Counted from the stretch's first letter, positions 8,457 through 17,623 are shown. The stretch is DNA of 64,000 bases from Erythrobacter sp. QSSC1-22B (GCF_001678665.1 NZ_LZRP01000002.1:124001-188000), one strand, 5' to 3'. Notes: generated by a model from the letters alone, not told the origin. Numbers and translations: made by a program.

Positions 8457-9613
8457 TGGGCACGTACCGCGAAACTGCCGATTGTCTCACCCGCTCCGGC
8501 GCCCTGGCCATTGCTCGCCGGACCCGGCGTTACCGCAAGCCCACTCGCCTTAAGTGCCGTGGAAGCGTCCCGCAGCGCGTTCAAATCCGCTGCCGCGACT
8601 TCGATCGATAAAGTCTGCGCGGCGCGGTCGAAACCGACGGAGCGCCATGTTATCGGGCTCTGCAAGCCGGCCAATGCGGTCCCTGCCCGAGCCAACAGCG
8701 GCACGAACTGGCCTGGCAGGTTTACCGGTCCGTCCGGTGTCATATCGGCAACCGTCACCGCCAGGTCGGGACCGAGGGGGAAAGGCGGTTGCATGTTCTC
8801 AGCCAGAAATCGCACCTCGGCCTCGCGCTCGTCAGCGATATCGCGCAGCGCCAGCGTTTCAGCGCCTGCGATAGCCGCATGGGCAAGCGCGCCGGTCGCA
8901 GCGACAATGGCAACGCGTTTCCAAAGTGCACTGACCGGGCGGCGGGGCGCGGCATAAAGGCCTTGCCGCAAATTGAGTGCGGGCACGATGAGGCGCTCGG
9001 CCAGCGGTTGATCTGGCAGTTCCAGCGTCGGAGCATGCATCTGTAGCGGCAGCGGGTCGCCATATGCGATGCAGTCCGGGTGGCCCGCTGCAATCCATGC
9101 CTGTTCAAGGAGGTGGACCGGAATCGCAAAGCCGGTACCGTCGGCGGTCCGCACGCTGACTCGGTCAGCTGCCAAATCGACTGCCCAGCTCCCGAGCCGG
9201 GGACGAGGCAGGGCAAGGGCATCGGGCACCAACGAGGCGTACTCGAGGCCGGTGGACTCAAGTCGGGCGACCCATTGCCGTATCAAATCGTGCCGGACGA
9301 CTCCTGCAAGATATATGTTGGGTGCGATTTCCTCACCCAAGGCGACATGGACTTGCTCAAGCGGTTCGGCGACCCGCTCCTCGATCGCGAATGGGAGCGC
9401 GGCGCGCCGTTTTGCAAGGCTGGCGATCGGTGGCAGTTCCACCGCCAGGACCAACACATGCTCGCTATGGACAAGGACGACCGCGGGCCCCTCGTCGAAA
9501 TCGACCACACTGGCCAGCCGGTCTCCCTCGAGACTCCATATTCCGCTCGAATTACGGTCGATTTTCCAATGATCCTCGCCCGGAATTGTCGTTTGTGATT
9601 GTGGGTTTTCCAT
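8453..9613 (-). CDS. gspL: type II secretion system protein GspL
   Basis: 386 residues: a cytoplasmic actin-like domain (about 1-225) containing LVHSEHVLVLAVELPPI and LAKRRAALPFAIEERVAEPL, a membrane segment around 235-258 (VAIVAATGALAHAAIAGAET), and a periplasmic ferredoxin-like domain. GspL recruits GspE to the membrane and binds GspM. It is first in the minus-strand gspL-M-E-F set and is divergent from gspG, whose upstream candidate start lies only 23 bp away. Confidence 0.9.
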   Translation of the reverse strand: MENPQSQTTIPGEDHWKIDRNSSGIWSLEGDRLASVVDFDEGPAVVLVHSEHVLVLAVELPPIASLAKRRAALPFAIEERVAEPLEQVHVALGEEIAPNIYLAGVVRHDLIRQWVARLESTGLEYASLVPDALALPRPRLGSWAVDLAADRVSVRTADGTGFAIPVHLLEQAWIAAGHPDCIAYGDPLPLQMHAPTLELPDQPLAERLIVPALNLRQGLYAAPRRPVSALWKRVAIVAATGALAHAAIAGAETLALRDIADEREAEVRFLAENMQPPFPLGPDLAVTVADMTPDGPVNLPGQFVPLLARAGTALAGLQSPITWRSVGFDRAAQTLSIEVAAADLNALRDASTALKASGLAVTPGPASNGQGAGAGETIGSFAVRAQ

Positions 9614-9636
9614 TTCTTGCCGATATAGTAGGCATT

Positions 9637-10149
9637 ATGCATCCCACCCGAAAGCCATATTCGCACGCACCAGCGGAAAGTGCGGCCTCCGCCGCGTTCG
9701 TTCCCGTGCATCCCGTCTCGATGCGGCCGATTGCGATGCGAGAGGCCGGACTGACCCTGATCGAAATTCTGGTTGTCCTCGCGATCATTGCGGTGATGGC
9801 TTACCTGATCGTGCCCAATGTCATCGGTCGACCGGATCAGGCGCGCGTTACCGTGGCGCAAACCGATTTGCGGACGATCTCGGCGGCTCTCAAAATGTAC
9901 CGGCTCGACAATGGCGACTATCCGACGACCGGTCAGGGATTGGCGGCACTGGTCGAGCGACCGACCTCGGGCCCGACGCCGGTCAACTGGTCTCCGAGCG
10001 GCTATCTCGGTCAGCTCCCGAAGGATCCTTGGGGAGCCGATTACGCTTACACGTCTGAAGCGAGTCGGTTCGCATTGATGACTCTGGGCAAGGATGGCTC
10101 GGTAGGCGGTGAAGGAGTTGATGCCGACATCGCCCTTGCCGGGCGATGA
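9637..10149 (+). CDS. gspG: type II secretion system major pseudopilin GspG
   Basis: The major pseudopilin: prepilin motif AG followed by LTLIEILVVLAIIAV (Glu at +5), then ARVTVAQTDLRTISAALKMY, DNGDYPTTGQGLAAL and LPKDPWGADY, all highly conserved in GspG, including the calcium-site region near the C-terminus. The ATG at 9637 gives 170 residues with a long 38-residue leader; the ATG at 9736 gives 137 residues with the usual short leader, which matches normal GspG size and would leave 122 bp for a divergent promoter. The start is therefore uncertain. It is first in gspG-H-I-C-D. Confidence 0.93.
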   Translation: MHPTRKPYSHAPAESAASAAFVPVHPVSMRPIAMREAGLTLIEILVVLAIIAVMAYLIVPNVIGRPDQARVTVAQTDLRTISAALKMYRLDNGDYPTTGQGLAALVERPTSGPTPVNWSPSGYLGQLPKDPWGADYAYTSEASRFALMTLGKDGSVGGEGVDADIALAGR

Positions 10150-10715
10150 CCGGTCGCGCGGCTGAAATCGGCACCCCATTGTTGTACCCACCACGCATAC
10201 TCGCGCCGGTACCGACACGCGAACTCGGCATGACGCTGGTGGAGATTTTGGTAGTGCTCGCGATCATTGCAGTGACGGCCTCGGCTGCTGTGCTGGCGCT
10301 GGGCGGCGAGAGCAATCTGCGTGGTATTACAGAAGCCAAACGAATCGAGGCGCGGCTCCAACTTGCCGCAGATCAGACGATGATCGAGAGCACGCCGCTC
10401 GCCATTTCGGTTACCCAAAGCGCATACAGTTTCCTCCAGTGGGATGCTAAAGAAGGGCAATGGGATCCGATGGTGGATAGCGTGTTGGAGGAAGAATTCG
10501 AATTGCCGAGCGACATGCAGCTGCGGACCGACGGCGCCGAAACCGTCTTTCCGCTCGGCGCCGACGGGGCAGGTCAGCCCTTCCTGCTCCATCTCGACTG
10601 GAAAGACTGGAGCTGGACCATCTCCTTCGATGGTATAACCGCCCGCATGGCCCAATCGGTGCCCGGAGCCGAAGGGTTCCCATCCGAAAATGCATTGCCT
10701 GTGCCGGCTACATGA
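10146..10715 (+). CDS. gspH: type II secretion system minor pseudopilin GspH
   Basis: 189 residues. The prepilin cleavage motif is LG followed by MTLVEILVVLAIIAVTASAA, with Glu at +5 (Glu33) and an unusual Met at +1. A long 28-residue leader precedes it unless an internal start is used. The C-terminal half has GspH-like beta structure. It overlaps gspG and gspI by 4 bp each, indicating coupled translation in the pseudopilin operon. Confidence 0.88.
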   Translation: MTGRAAEIGTPLLYPPRILAPVPTRELGMTLVEILVVLAIIAVTASAAVLALGGESNLRGITEAKRIEARLQLAADQTMIESTPLAISVTQSAYSFLQWDAKEGQWDPMVDSVLEEEFELPSDMQLRTDGAETVFPLGADGAGQPFLLHLDWKDWSWTISFDGITARMAQSVPGAEGFPSENALPVPAT

Positions 10716-11089
10716 ACAGGCGCACGAAAACGGCTGATGCGGGTTTCACGCTGATCGAATCGATGATCGCGCTGGTGATTCTGGGCGTAGCGGCGGTCGG
10801 CATCGTCCAGGCGGTCGAGGCGCACGTGGACCGCCTGCGCCAGCTCGACCAGCGCACCGCGGCGCTCTGGGTTGCCGAGAACGCCCTGGCCGAGGCGCGG
10901 CTGGGCGCCTCGCTTGTCGGCGTTGGCAACGTGCAGATGCTCCAGTATCGGTGGACCGTAACCACGCGCATGTCGGGTAGCGAAGATCCTGATCTAAACC
11001 TTGCGACCGTGGAGGTTGCTCCGCAAGGAACAGCCAGCCCGATGATTACGCTGCGCGGGTTCGTGGATAGCGGGAGAATTACGCCATGA
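10712..11089 (+). CDS. gspI: type II secretion system minor pseudopilin GspI
   Basis: 125 residues, typical GspI size. Prepilin motif: Gly11 then FTLIESMIALVILGVAAVGI with Glu16 at +5, followed by RTAALWVAENALAEARLG, the family's conserved A-x-x-V-A-x-N-x-L signature. GspI nucleates the GspI-J-K tip complex of the pseudopilus. It overlaps gspH and gspC by 4 bp. Confidence 0.92.
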   Translation: MNRRTKTADAGFTLIESMIALVILGVAAVGIVQAVEAHVDRLRQLDQRTAALWVAENALAEARLGASLVGVGNVQMLQYRWTVTTRMSGSEDPDLNLATVEVAPQGTASPMITLRGFVDSGRITP

Positions 11090-11955
11090 CGCCCAGACAC
11101 GCGCGGCTCGGGGTCGACGTCTTCACCGGACTCGTTGTCGCTTCGGTCGCGCTGGCGCTGGCCAGCCTGAGCTGGCGGCTGATGGGTTATGCGAGCGACG
11201 CACCGGTTGTCTCACCCTTGCCGCCGGGGTTATCCGGCGCCGGCAATATCGCTCCGCTCATCGCCCTGTCGCCATTCGGGACCGCCAGCGAAATGGCGGT
11301 CGAGGGGAGCGATAGCGCGTTGACGCTACGGGCGATCTTCGCCGCAATTCCGGCCAGCGAATCAGTCGCCTTGATCGCCGGTCCGGACGGACAGGTGATC
11401 CCCGTCAGCATCGGCGATGCGACTCCCGGGGGTATCGTGGAGGCTATCGAACCAGAGAAAGTGACCTTGCGCACCAGCACTGGGTTGCGCATTCTGGGCT
11501 TCGATCCCGCAGCGGGGGGCAGTGTCGCGAGCTCGGGCTTTGCGCCGGTCGTCCCGACCATGGATCCAGGAACGGGCAATGCCGCTGGCGCTAGCGCCAC
11601 CCGACCAACACCACTGCGCGGAGTGGACGCGATCCGGTCGCTCATCCCGCAATCGGACGTTCCAACAGGCCAGGCAACGGCTGCGCCACCCCCTGCCCCA
11701 CCCCCACCGGCGAGTGGCACGCCGCCACTTAGTACCGCGCCGGCAGCAGGATATCGGGTCGGTAGCCAGCTTCCGGAGCAGCTTCAGGCTGCGGGCATTC
11801 GGCCGGGCGATGTGATACGAGCGGTCAATGGTTCGCCGGTTAGCGGGAATGAAAGCCAGCAGGCACTGCTTGGCCGGGCGATGGTTGGAATTTCTGCACG
11901 GATTGAGTTGGTTCGCGACGGAAAGCGGGTTTCCCTCACTGTACCCATGCGCTAG
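11086..11955 (+). CDS. gspC: type II secretion system protein GspC (PDZ type)
   Basis: 289 residues: one N-terminal membrane segment (LVVASVALALASLSWRL), the periplasmic HR domain (about 50-140; LRAIFAAIPASESVALIAGP), a Pro/Ala-rich linker (about 200-220) and a C-terminal PDZ domain (GYRVGSQLPEQLQAAGIRPG, then DVIRAVNGSPVSG). GspC joins the inner-membrane platform to the GspD secretin and helps choose substrates. Its TAG stop shares one base with the GTG candidate start of gspD. Confidence 0.92.
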   Translation: MTPRHARLGVDVFTGLVVASVALALASLSWRLMGYASDAPVVSPLPPGLSGAGNIAPLIALSPFGTASEMAVEGSDSALTLRAIFAAIPASESVALIAGPDGQVIPVSIGDATPGGIVEAIEPEKVTLRTSTGLRILGFDPAAGGSVASSGFAPVVPTMDPGTGNAAGASATRPTPLRGVDAIRSLIPQSDVPTGQATAAPPPAPPPPASGTPPLSTAPAAGYRVGSQLPEQLQAAGIRPGDVIRAVNGSPVSGNESQQALLGRAMVGISARIELVRDGKRVSLTVPMR

Positions 11956-14042
11956 TGCGCTTGTCTATGAACGTCCTATCGCGCTGGATACTGGCCATCG
12001 CCATGGCGGTAGCTCTGGCCCAACCCCTTTCTGCGCAACAGGCTTCGAGTTCGCAAAGCGCGGATGTGGTGGTGAACATGCGCGACGTGGACATCGCGGA
12101 TGTCGCGCAACAGATATCCCGTATTACTGGCCGCACCATCATCCTTGATCCGGCGGTTCAGGGAACGATCAACGTCACGTCCGCCACACCGCTCAGCCCG
12201 TCCGGGGTATGGCAGTTATTCGTTACCGTGCTGCGGGGCCAGGGCTACGCCGTGGTGCGCAACGGGCGCGCATGGCGCGTCGTCCCGCAGGCAACCGCAG
12301 CGCGCGAACCGGCCAACGGTTCGGCAGAAGGACGCATCGTTACGCGCCTGATCCCGCTTCGCAGCCTTTCTCCTGAAGCCGCAGCGCGCATATTCAGACC
12401 GCTGGTGGCGACTTTCGGCAGCCTGGAACCGGTCACCAATCCCAACGCCATAGTGATCACGGATTATGCCGATAACGTCACCCGCATTGCCGAGCTTGCC
12501 AGAAGTCTCGACCGTGGCGGTGCAGCGACCGAAGTGGCAGGATTCGCATCGATTTCCCTTGGCGAGGGGGCGGCAGCCGATGTTGCCGCGGCGATCGAGG
12601 CAATCATGGGCGGCGAGGAGGGTGGGCCCCGAGCAGTCGCAGACGAACGGAGCAATATCGTGCTGGTACGCGGCACCAAGGCGGAAATCGCCGAGGCCCG
12701 ACGCATTGCCCGCACGCTCGACAAACCCAACGGGGAACCGACAGTCGTGCGCGTTATCCGCCTGCGCTACAATGATGCGGAAACGATCACGGATATCGTC
12801 GGTGGATTGATCGGCGGGGAAGCGCAGGCCAATAATCCCGTGGCCCGGACATTGGGCGGCGGCACCGGGGGCACCATCGGTGACAACCGCCTTGTGTCCG
12901 GGGCCAATCCGGTTCTGGAAACGACCGCTGCTGCGGGGGGACTTCCAACCCTCGGAAACAGTGCCGCATTCGTCGATGACCTGCGCCGACAAGCCGGCAG
13001 GCAAGCGGGTTTGGCATCGGCGAACGAACAAGCCCCGGGTTACTCCAGCGAAACGATGTCGATCCAGGCTGCGCCGGAACTTAACGCGATCGTCATTCGC
13101 GGCACCAAGTCCGAGGTCGCAACCATCGAAACGCTGATCAACGATCTCGACGTCCGCCGTCCGCAGGTCATGATAGAGGCAGCAATCGTCGAAATCACCG
13201 GCGACCAGTCGGAACAACTCGGGATCCAACTGGGACTTGGCGGCGCGGCAGATTTTCCGGTCAACGGCGGGGGCAGCTCGTTCAGCAATCTGGGAGTATC
13301 CCTACGCCAAGTGCTCGGCTTGATCGGCGCACCGGCCGCTGCGATTGTGGGTGAAGGACTGAGCGGTGCTGTCGGCAGCCGCGGCGATTTTGCCATCCTG
13401 ATCCAGGCGCTAAGCCAATCGACGGAGGCCAATCTTCTTTCCACCCCCAGCATCACGACGCTGGACAATCGCCCCGCAGAAATCGTGGTTGGCCAGAATG
13501 TCCCCTTTCGTACCGGTAGTTTCGTTTCGCAGGGTGTCACAACAACCCCTTTCACCACCATAGAACGGGCCGATGTGGGCATAACCCTGCGCGTGGTTCC
13601 CCGCATCCACGATGGCGATACGGTGCGGCTGGAAGTGAGCCAAGAGGTGTCTTCGCTGGTCGGAAGCGTGGCTGGTGCGGCCGATATCATTACCAATCGC
13701 CGGTCGATCCAGACCACGGTGCTCGCTGATGATGGGCAGACGATCGTATTGGGCGGATTGATCAGCGACGATCAAATCGAAACCCGCAGTCAGGTTCCCG
13801 TGCTGGGCGACATCCCGATCCTCGGCGAGCTGTTCAAAAGCCGCAGAAACACAAAAACCCGGCGGACGCTGTTCGTGTTTCTACGGCCCACTATCCTGCG
13901 GGATCCCGCTGCGGTCGCCGAGGCTTCGGCGGAAAAATACGGCCGGGTGCGCGAAGCGGAAGGCATGCTGGTCATCGACCGCAGCCTGTTGCTGGAACCG
14001 CCTCAGGCACGCCTCCCGGCCGAGATCGATGGGATCTACTGA
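11955..14042 (+). CDS. gspD: type II secretion system secretin GspD
   Basis: About 695 residues, normal length. A signal peptide (WILAIAMAVALAQPLSAQ) is followed by the N0 domain (VVVNMRDVDIADVAQQISRI), the repeated N1-N3 domains and the secretin domain, with signatures VPFRTGSFVSQG, VVPRIHDGDTVRLEVSQE and VPVLGDIPILGELF. It forms the outer-membrane channel. The GTG at 11955 or the ATG at 11967 could be the start; the ATG leaves a cleaner signal peptide. It is last in gspG-H-I-C-D. No T-rich terminator is evident after it. Confidence 0.95.
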   Translation: MRLSMNVLSRWILAIAMAVALAQPLSAQQASSSQSADVVVNMRDVDIADVAQQISRITGRTIILDPAVQGTINVTSATPLSPSGVWQLFVTVLRGQGYAVVRNGRAWRVVPQATAAREPANGSAEGRIVTRLIPLRSLSPEAAARIFRPLVATFGSLEPVTNPNAIVITDYADNVTRIAELARSLDRGGAATEVAGFASISLGEGAAADVAAAIEAIMGGEEGGPRAVADERSNIVLVRGTKAEIAEARRIARTLDKPNGEPTVVRVIRLRYNDAETITDIVGGLIGGEAQANNPVARTLGGGTGGTIGDNRLVSGANPVLETTAAAGGLPTLGNSAAFVDDLRRQAGRQAGLASANEQAPGYSSETMSIQAAPELNAIVIRGTKSEVATIETLINDLDVRRPQVMIEAAIVEITGDQSEQLGIQLGLGGAADFPVNGGGSSFSNLGVSLRQVLGLIGAPAAAIVGEGLSGAVGSRGDFAILIQALSQSTEANLLSTPSITTLDNRPAEIVVGQNVPFRTGSFVSQGVTTTPFTTIERADVGITLRVVPRIHDGDTVRLEVSQEVSSLVGSVAGAADIITNRRSIQTTVLADDGQTIVLGGLISDDQIETRSQVPVLGDIPILGELFKSRRNTKTRRTLFVFLRPTILRDPAAVAEASAEKYGRVREAEGMLVIDRSLLLEPPQARLPAEIDGIY

Positions 14043-14092
14043 CCGCAAGGCTGGGCATAGCCCGCGCCTCAAGCACGAGCCGTGCCTTCGGC

Positions 14093-14902
14093 CTAGTTGC
14101 TAGCGAAACTTAGGCTGGAAAAAGTGGTTCGATAATCCGCGAGGGGATTACCCCGCAATGGTTCGGCCCAGACCACATTCAACTGCCAATCGCCAGCGCG
14201 GGGGATCTTGAATGTCGTTTCCCCGCCCCGGCCAGTCCGCTGATTTGCCACCGGCTCGGCGTCATTGGCCAGATCGGTTAGCTTTACCAGTGCGCCGGCA
14301 AGCGGACGGCCGCGAAACAACACCTTTACCGGCAAGGTCCGGCCGCTTCCCAGCGCCTGCGGATGGCGAGCCGGGACGATTTCCAGATGGAGATTTACCG
14401 GCCTGGTTACGCGTTCGATGGATGCCGCGTCGATGGGGCCGACCTGGACGATGGCCTTGGCCCGGCGGCTGTAGGACTCCCGCCCCTCCGCGCGCTCCAG
14501 CCCGTTGCGCTTACGATATTCGGCGATCGGGGTAATTCCCTCGACAGCCACATAATCGTTGAACCGGACAGCGGGCAGGCTGCTTTGCGATGCTTTGGAT
14601 TGCAAGCCGAACACATAGGCGCCCGGCTTTTCCAACGGGATCCGGGCATCAAATTCGGAGCTGTCGAGCTGCAAAAGTGGGCGTCTGTCGATCAAGCCAT
14701 CAGGTCCGCGGGTCTTGAACATCATGACGTAATCGGACGGCACGTTCCATCTGCTGCGGTCCTTGCCGTGCCCCACGAACAGCGAGATTGGCATAGTGCC
14801 AGGCTCCGCCATCACGAAGCGCGCCGGTTGGATCCAGAAGTCATGCGCGACGGCGGGGCCGGCCAGCAACGCCAATGCGAGTACGGCAATGGTTTTCCGC
14901 AT
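14093..14902 (-). CDS. DUF4198 periplasmic protein
   Basis: 269 residues from the ATG at 14902, chosen because it begins the signal peptide MRKTIAVLALALLAGPAVA and has an aaagg ribosome site; an upstream in-frame start would add 19 improbable residues. The mature protein begins HDFWIQPARFVMAEPG, the hallmark of DUF4198 (formerly grouped with nickel/cobalt uptake periplasmic components), and ends with a beta-rich domain (TGRGGETTFKIPRAGDWQ). The N-terminal His could bind metal. It is divergent from the HupE-type gene with 77 bp between starts, so the pair likely shares a control region. Confidence 0.8.
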   Translation of the reverse strand: MRKTIAVLALALLAGPAVAHDFWIQPARFVMAEPGTMPISLFVGHGKDRSRWNVPSDYVMMFKTRGPDGLIDRRPLLQLDSSEFDARIPLEKPGAYVFGLQSKASQSSLPAVRFNDYVAVEGITPIAEYRKRNGLERAEGRESYSRRAKAIVQVGPIDAASIERVTRPVNLHLEIVPARHPQALGSGRTLPVKVLFRGRPLAGALVKLTDLANDAEPVANQRTGRGGETTFKIPRAGDWQLNVVWAEPLRGNPLADYRTTFSSLSFASN

Positions 14903-14979
14903 TTTGTCTTGCCTTTCTAAAGGGATCGTTGCACTGCCCATACGGGACACCATCGCCACAATACAAGGGCGAACGCTTG

Positions 14980-15579
14980 ATGAGCTTACCGAATTGCCGG
15001 CTAACGGTCGCGCTTGGAGCAGCGCTGCTGGCCTGGCACTCCCCCGCGATGGCCCATGAATCCGATTCTCTTATGCTTGGGTTTGTGGGCGGATTCCTGC
15101 ATCCACTTGCCGGAGCCGATCATCTTCTGGCGATGGTCGCCGTGGGGATATGGGGCGCTTTCTTGGGCAGGCCGTTGGTCTATCTGCTGCCAATGGCGTT
15201 CCCCGTGATGATGGCCCTTGGCGGCGTTGCGGCAATGGCCGGGCTTCCCTTGCCGCCGGTCGAAATCGGAATCGCGCTGTCGGTGCTCGTCCTTGGCGCG
15301 GCAATCCTGTTTGCCTATCGCGCACCGGTGTGGCTGGCGGTTATTATCGTGGCCATATTCGGCCTTTTCCACGGCTATGCTCATGGCCTCGAGCTCCCAT
15401 CGATGGCCAATCCGATCAGTTTCAGCTTGGGCTTCGTGCTTTCCACCGGCTTGCTACACATTTGTGGCATCGCCCTGGGGTTGCTGCGCGGTAGCAGCGT
15501 CGGCAGTCGGCTACTCCGCGGGACCGGCGGCTTGATAGCGCTGGCGGGTTTTTGGTTCTTTTATTGGGCCGTGCGTTAG
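14980..15579 (+). CDS. HupE/UreJ family metal permease
   Basis: 199 residues from the ATG at 14980 (aagggcga upstream). A cleavable signal-like segment ends AMAHES, followed by six hydrophobic helices. The family motif HPLAGADH is present at the start of helix 1, with a further His-rich turn (FHGYAHGLE) between helices 4 and 5. HupE/UreJ proteins are inner-membrane nickel/cobalt permeases; the metal here cannot be told. With the divergent DUF4198 protein this makes a plausible metal acquisition pair. A longer ORF from 14875 would overlap the divergent gene's start and is not preferred. Confidence 0.85.
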   Translation: MSLPNCRLTVALGAALLAWHSPAMAHESDSLMLGFVGGFLHPLAGADHLLAMVAVGIWGAFLGRPLVYLLPMAFPVMMALGGVAAMAGLPLPPVEIGIALSVLVLGAAILFAYRAPVWLAVIIVAIFGLFHGYAHGLELPSMANPISFSLGFVLSTGLLHICGIALGLLRGSSVGSRLLRGTGGLIALAGFWFFYWAVR

Positions 15580-15580
15580 C

Positions 15581-16072
15581 TTGGCCGGGACTGACATTGC
15601 CGCCGGCTTGTTGCTGGCGGTGTTGGCCTGCGCGCTAGCCTTCCTGGGTCGGCGCGCCGCGTTTGCGGGCGCGGGAATTGCGGCCGCCGGCACTCTGACG
15701 GCAGCGCTGTTCATCGGGCCCGTCCCTGCGGATATTGCCTTGGCCGGGTGCTGGATCAGCGTGGCAATTGCCTCACTCGGCGTTTTTTGGCCACGATATC
15801 CGCAGCTTTTGGTGGCAGGATCGTTGCTGTTCAGCGCATTTGCGGGGCTATGCGCGGGCCTCGTTCTGGGGCAACCGGATGCTGGTAGCCATCCATTGAC
15901 GGTCTTGGCGATACTTCCGCTGGTGCTCGCTCCGGCGATGCTGTGTATCGGGCGAGGATGGGACATCGCACCGCGCATTCTCACCAGTTGGCTGCTGTCG
16001 GTGGCCATGCTGGTGGGAGCGATCCCCTATCTGGTCGACCATCCCGGCTACGTTCCCGATCACCGGATGTGA
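15581..16072 (+). CDS. hydrophobic membrane protein next to hupE
   Basis: 163 residues, almost entirely hydrophobic, with about five membrane helices (for example LLLAVLACALAFLGRRAAFA and LTVLAILPLVLAPAMLCIG). No family is recognised. It begins at a TTG one base after the hupE stop, so it is almost certainly co-translated with it and may act with the permease. A TTG start without its own ribosome site fits re-initiation. It is convergent with the gene at 16077. Confidence 0.6.
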   Translation: MAGTDIAAGLLLAVLACALAFLGRRAAFAGAGIAAAGTLTAALFIGPVPADIALAGCWISVAIASLGVFWPRYPQLLVAGSLLFSAFAGLCAGLVLGQPDAGSHPLTVLAILPLVLAPAMLCIGRGWDIAPRILTSWLLSVAMLVGAIPYLVDHPGYVPDHRM

Positions 16073-16076
16073 CAGC

Positions 16077-16532
16077 CTAGGGCAGCGGTCCCAAGGTCAG
16101 TATGATCTGCCTGCCACCGGCCGAAAACACTGCCCGGTCGGCCTGCGCGGAATCCAGCCGCCATTCGCCTGCATTCTCGCCCAACCCAATCGTGCGGGTC
16201 TGGCCATCGGACATTCGCAGCATCACTTCGACATCATCGGGTAGGCGACCCGCTATTCCAATGAGTTCGGGCTGGCTTTCGTCATACCCCGGCATTGTCC
16301 CGGGGATTTCTCGAGCGAAGAGCTCCGGCAATTCCTCTACGTCCACAGCACTCAACATTCCCGGGACCGTCCTTGTCGCCCTTCCTGGCATTGAACTCGT
16401 GGCCACCTCTGAAGCAATCTTTGGTTCCTCGGCAAATCCGAGAAGGGGCATTGGCGACAACATAAAAAAAGTTGCCGCCAAGATCGGGACGACGGCGAGC
16501 GATCGCGAGACAAGATGTCCTTGGCGGATCAC
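16077..16532 (-). CDS. GspC HR-domain-like protein (second secretion-like locus)
   Basis: 151 residues from the GTG at 16532, whose first bases overlap the preceding stop as GTGA. One N-terminal membrane segment (LAVVPILAATFFMLSPMPLLG) is followed by a periplasmic part. Its last 65 residues (PELIGIAGRLPDDVEVMLRM, then GENAGEWRLDSAQADRAVFS) resemble the homology region of GspC and PilP. No PDZ domain is present, so it is a short GspC-like protein. It is third in an overlapping operon with a GspL/M-like gene and a GspE-N/GspF-like fusion. The assignment rests on motif shape and context only. Confidence 0.5.
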   Translation of the reverse strand: MIRQGHLVSRSLAVVPILAATFFMLSPMPLLGFAEEPKIASEVATSSMPGRATRTVPGMLSAVDVEELPELFAREIPGTMPGYDESQPELIGIAGRLPDDVEVMLRMSDGQTRTIGLGENAGEWRLDSAQADRAVFSAGGRQIILTLGPLP

Positions 16533-17623
16533 TTCGGCTGCGCCCACGGCACTGTCAAGATCGCCGCCAGCCGAGTGCCCGCTGGATCGGGCGTGAATTC
16601 CCATTCGACAAAGCGCATGGGAGGGCGACCGCTTTCGATCATCTGCACAGCTGCCAACACGTTGTCCTGAGGGCCAACCAGTTCAATGGTCAACTCTAAT
16701 GATCCCGCGCCCTCTGGAACAGAGGAAAGCAATCCCAATTGCAGACCCTGTTGCGCGGTATAAGCAATGAGCGCTTGTTCCGCCTGCGCGATGGCCTCGC
16801 CGATATTTCGAGCGCTCAGCACTGCGATTTGAGCGGTGCCCCGATTTATTGCGAGCGGCGAACTCCCTGGTTCCAGACCATACGTCACGCGATAATTCCC
16901 GGCGCTGTCGCGTTGCTGGCCGAATTCACGATAACCGGAAAGAAGGCTCTGTTCGACGACGGTATCGCGCAAGATATCTGGGTCGGGAGCATTCAGTTCT
17001 ACCCTTAGACTGCCGTCGCGTTCGACCGCTACGCCTTTGAGCCACTCGGCCGGCAAGTTAGCGAAGGGTTGCCCGGCGATCGTTTCCAATACGCCAACAC
17101 GGAAAAACGCCGGGTCCGCTACGACTTCATCGGTTCGCGTTGTGGTGAGCCTGTCAGACGGGCCGCCGCGCGAGGGCAGAGCGACCAGTATCCCGGCACT
17201 GATGACGAGGCTGACAAGCCACGCCCCCATAGTGACGTGACGCGTTCGCCGCGTTGCTGGCGAAGCATACAGGAACGATAGCCTGTCGTGCTGGGTTCGC
17301 GCTTCCAGCATGCACCCGCGCTCCCGCTCCAACCCTCCGACATACCGATCAAGCCAGTCTCGCCGGACCACCGTAATCCGTGCTGTACCCGAAGGGAGTG
17401 CAACAGGGTTCGTCCAGACCAGATGCCGTGGTAAGAGAGGCGCGTGATCTGCCAGCATGCGAGACAGATCGCGCCGCCCGGCGGGCATGCGGGGCAATAG
17501 GATCTCCAGACATCTAGAGGCCGGAATCAACGCGATGCCAAGCAAATGGGCGAACTCGTCCCCATCGAGTTCGACCGCAGGTGCGGGTTCGCTGATCAAC
17601 AACGGCGCTTCGGACACAATCAT
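16529..17623 (-). CDS. GspL/GspM-like bitopic protein (second secretion-like locus)
   Basis: 364 residues from the ATG at 17623, which overlaps the upstream stop as ATGA; the open frame extends further upstream but only antisense to nothing useful. A cytoplasmic part of about 150 residues is followed by one membrane segment (VTMGAWLVSLVISAGILVAL) and a periplasmic part of about 190 residues. The architecture matches GspL, and the C-terminus (AAVQMIESGRPPMRFVEWEF) resembles the last strands of GspM/PilO ferredoxin-like domains, so it may cover both roles. Sequence similarity to the main gspL is not obvious by eye. Confidence 0.5.
   Translation of the reverse strand: MIVSEAPLLISEPAPAVELDGDEFAHLLGIALIPASRCLEILLPRMPAGRRDLSRMLADHAPLLPRHLVWTNPVALPSGTARITVVRRDWLDRYVGGLERERGCMLEARTQHDRLSFLYASPATRRTRHVTMGAWLVSLVISAGILVALPSRGGPSDRLTTTRTDEVVADPAFFRVGVLETIAGQPFANLPAEWLKGVAVERDGSLRVELNAPDPDILRDTVVEQSLLSGYREFGQQRDSAGNYRVTYGLEPGSSPLAINRGTAQIAVLSARNIGEAIAQAEQALIAYTAQQGLQLGLLSSVPEGAGSLELTIELVGPQDNVLAAVQMIESGRPPMRFVEWEFTPDPAGTRLAAILTVPWAQPK

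Noticed and set aside
9322-9636. Upstream extension of the gspG frame
   Set aside because: It reads antisense to gspL; the prepilin signature begins much later, so the extension is not translated.
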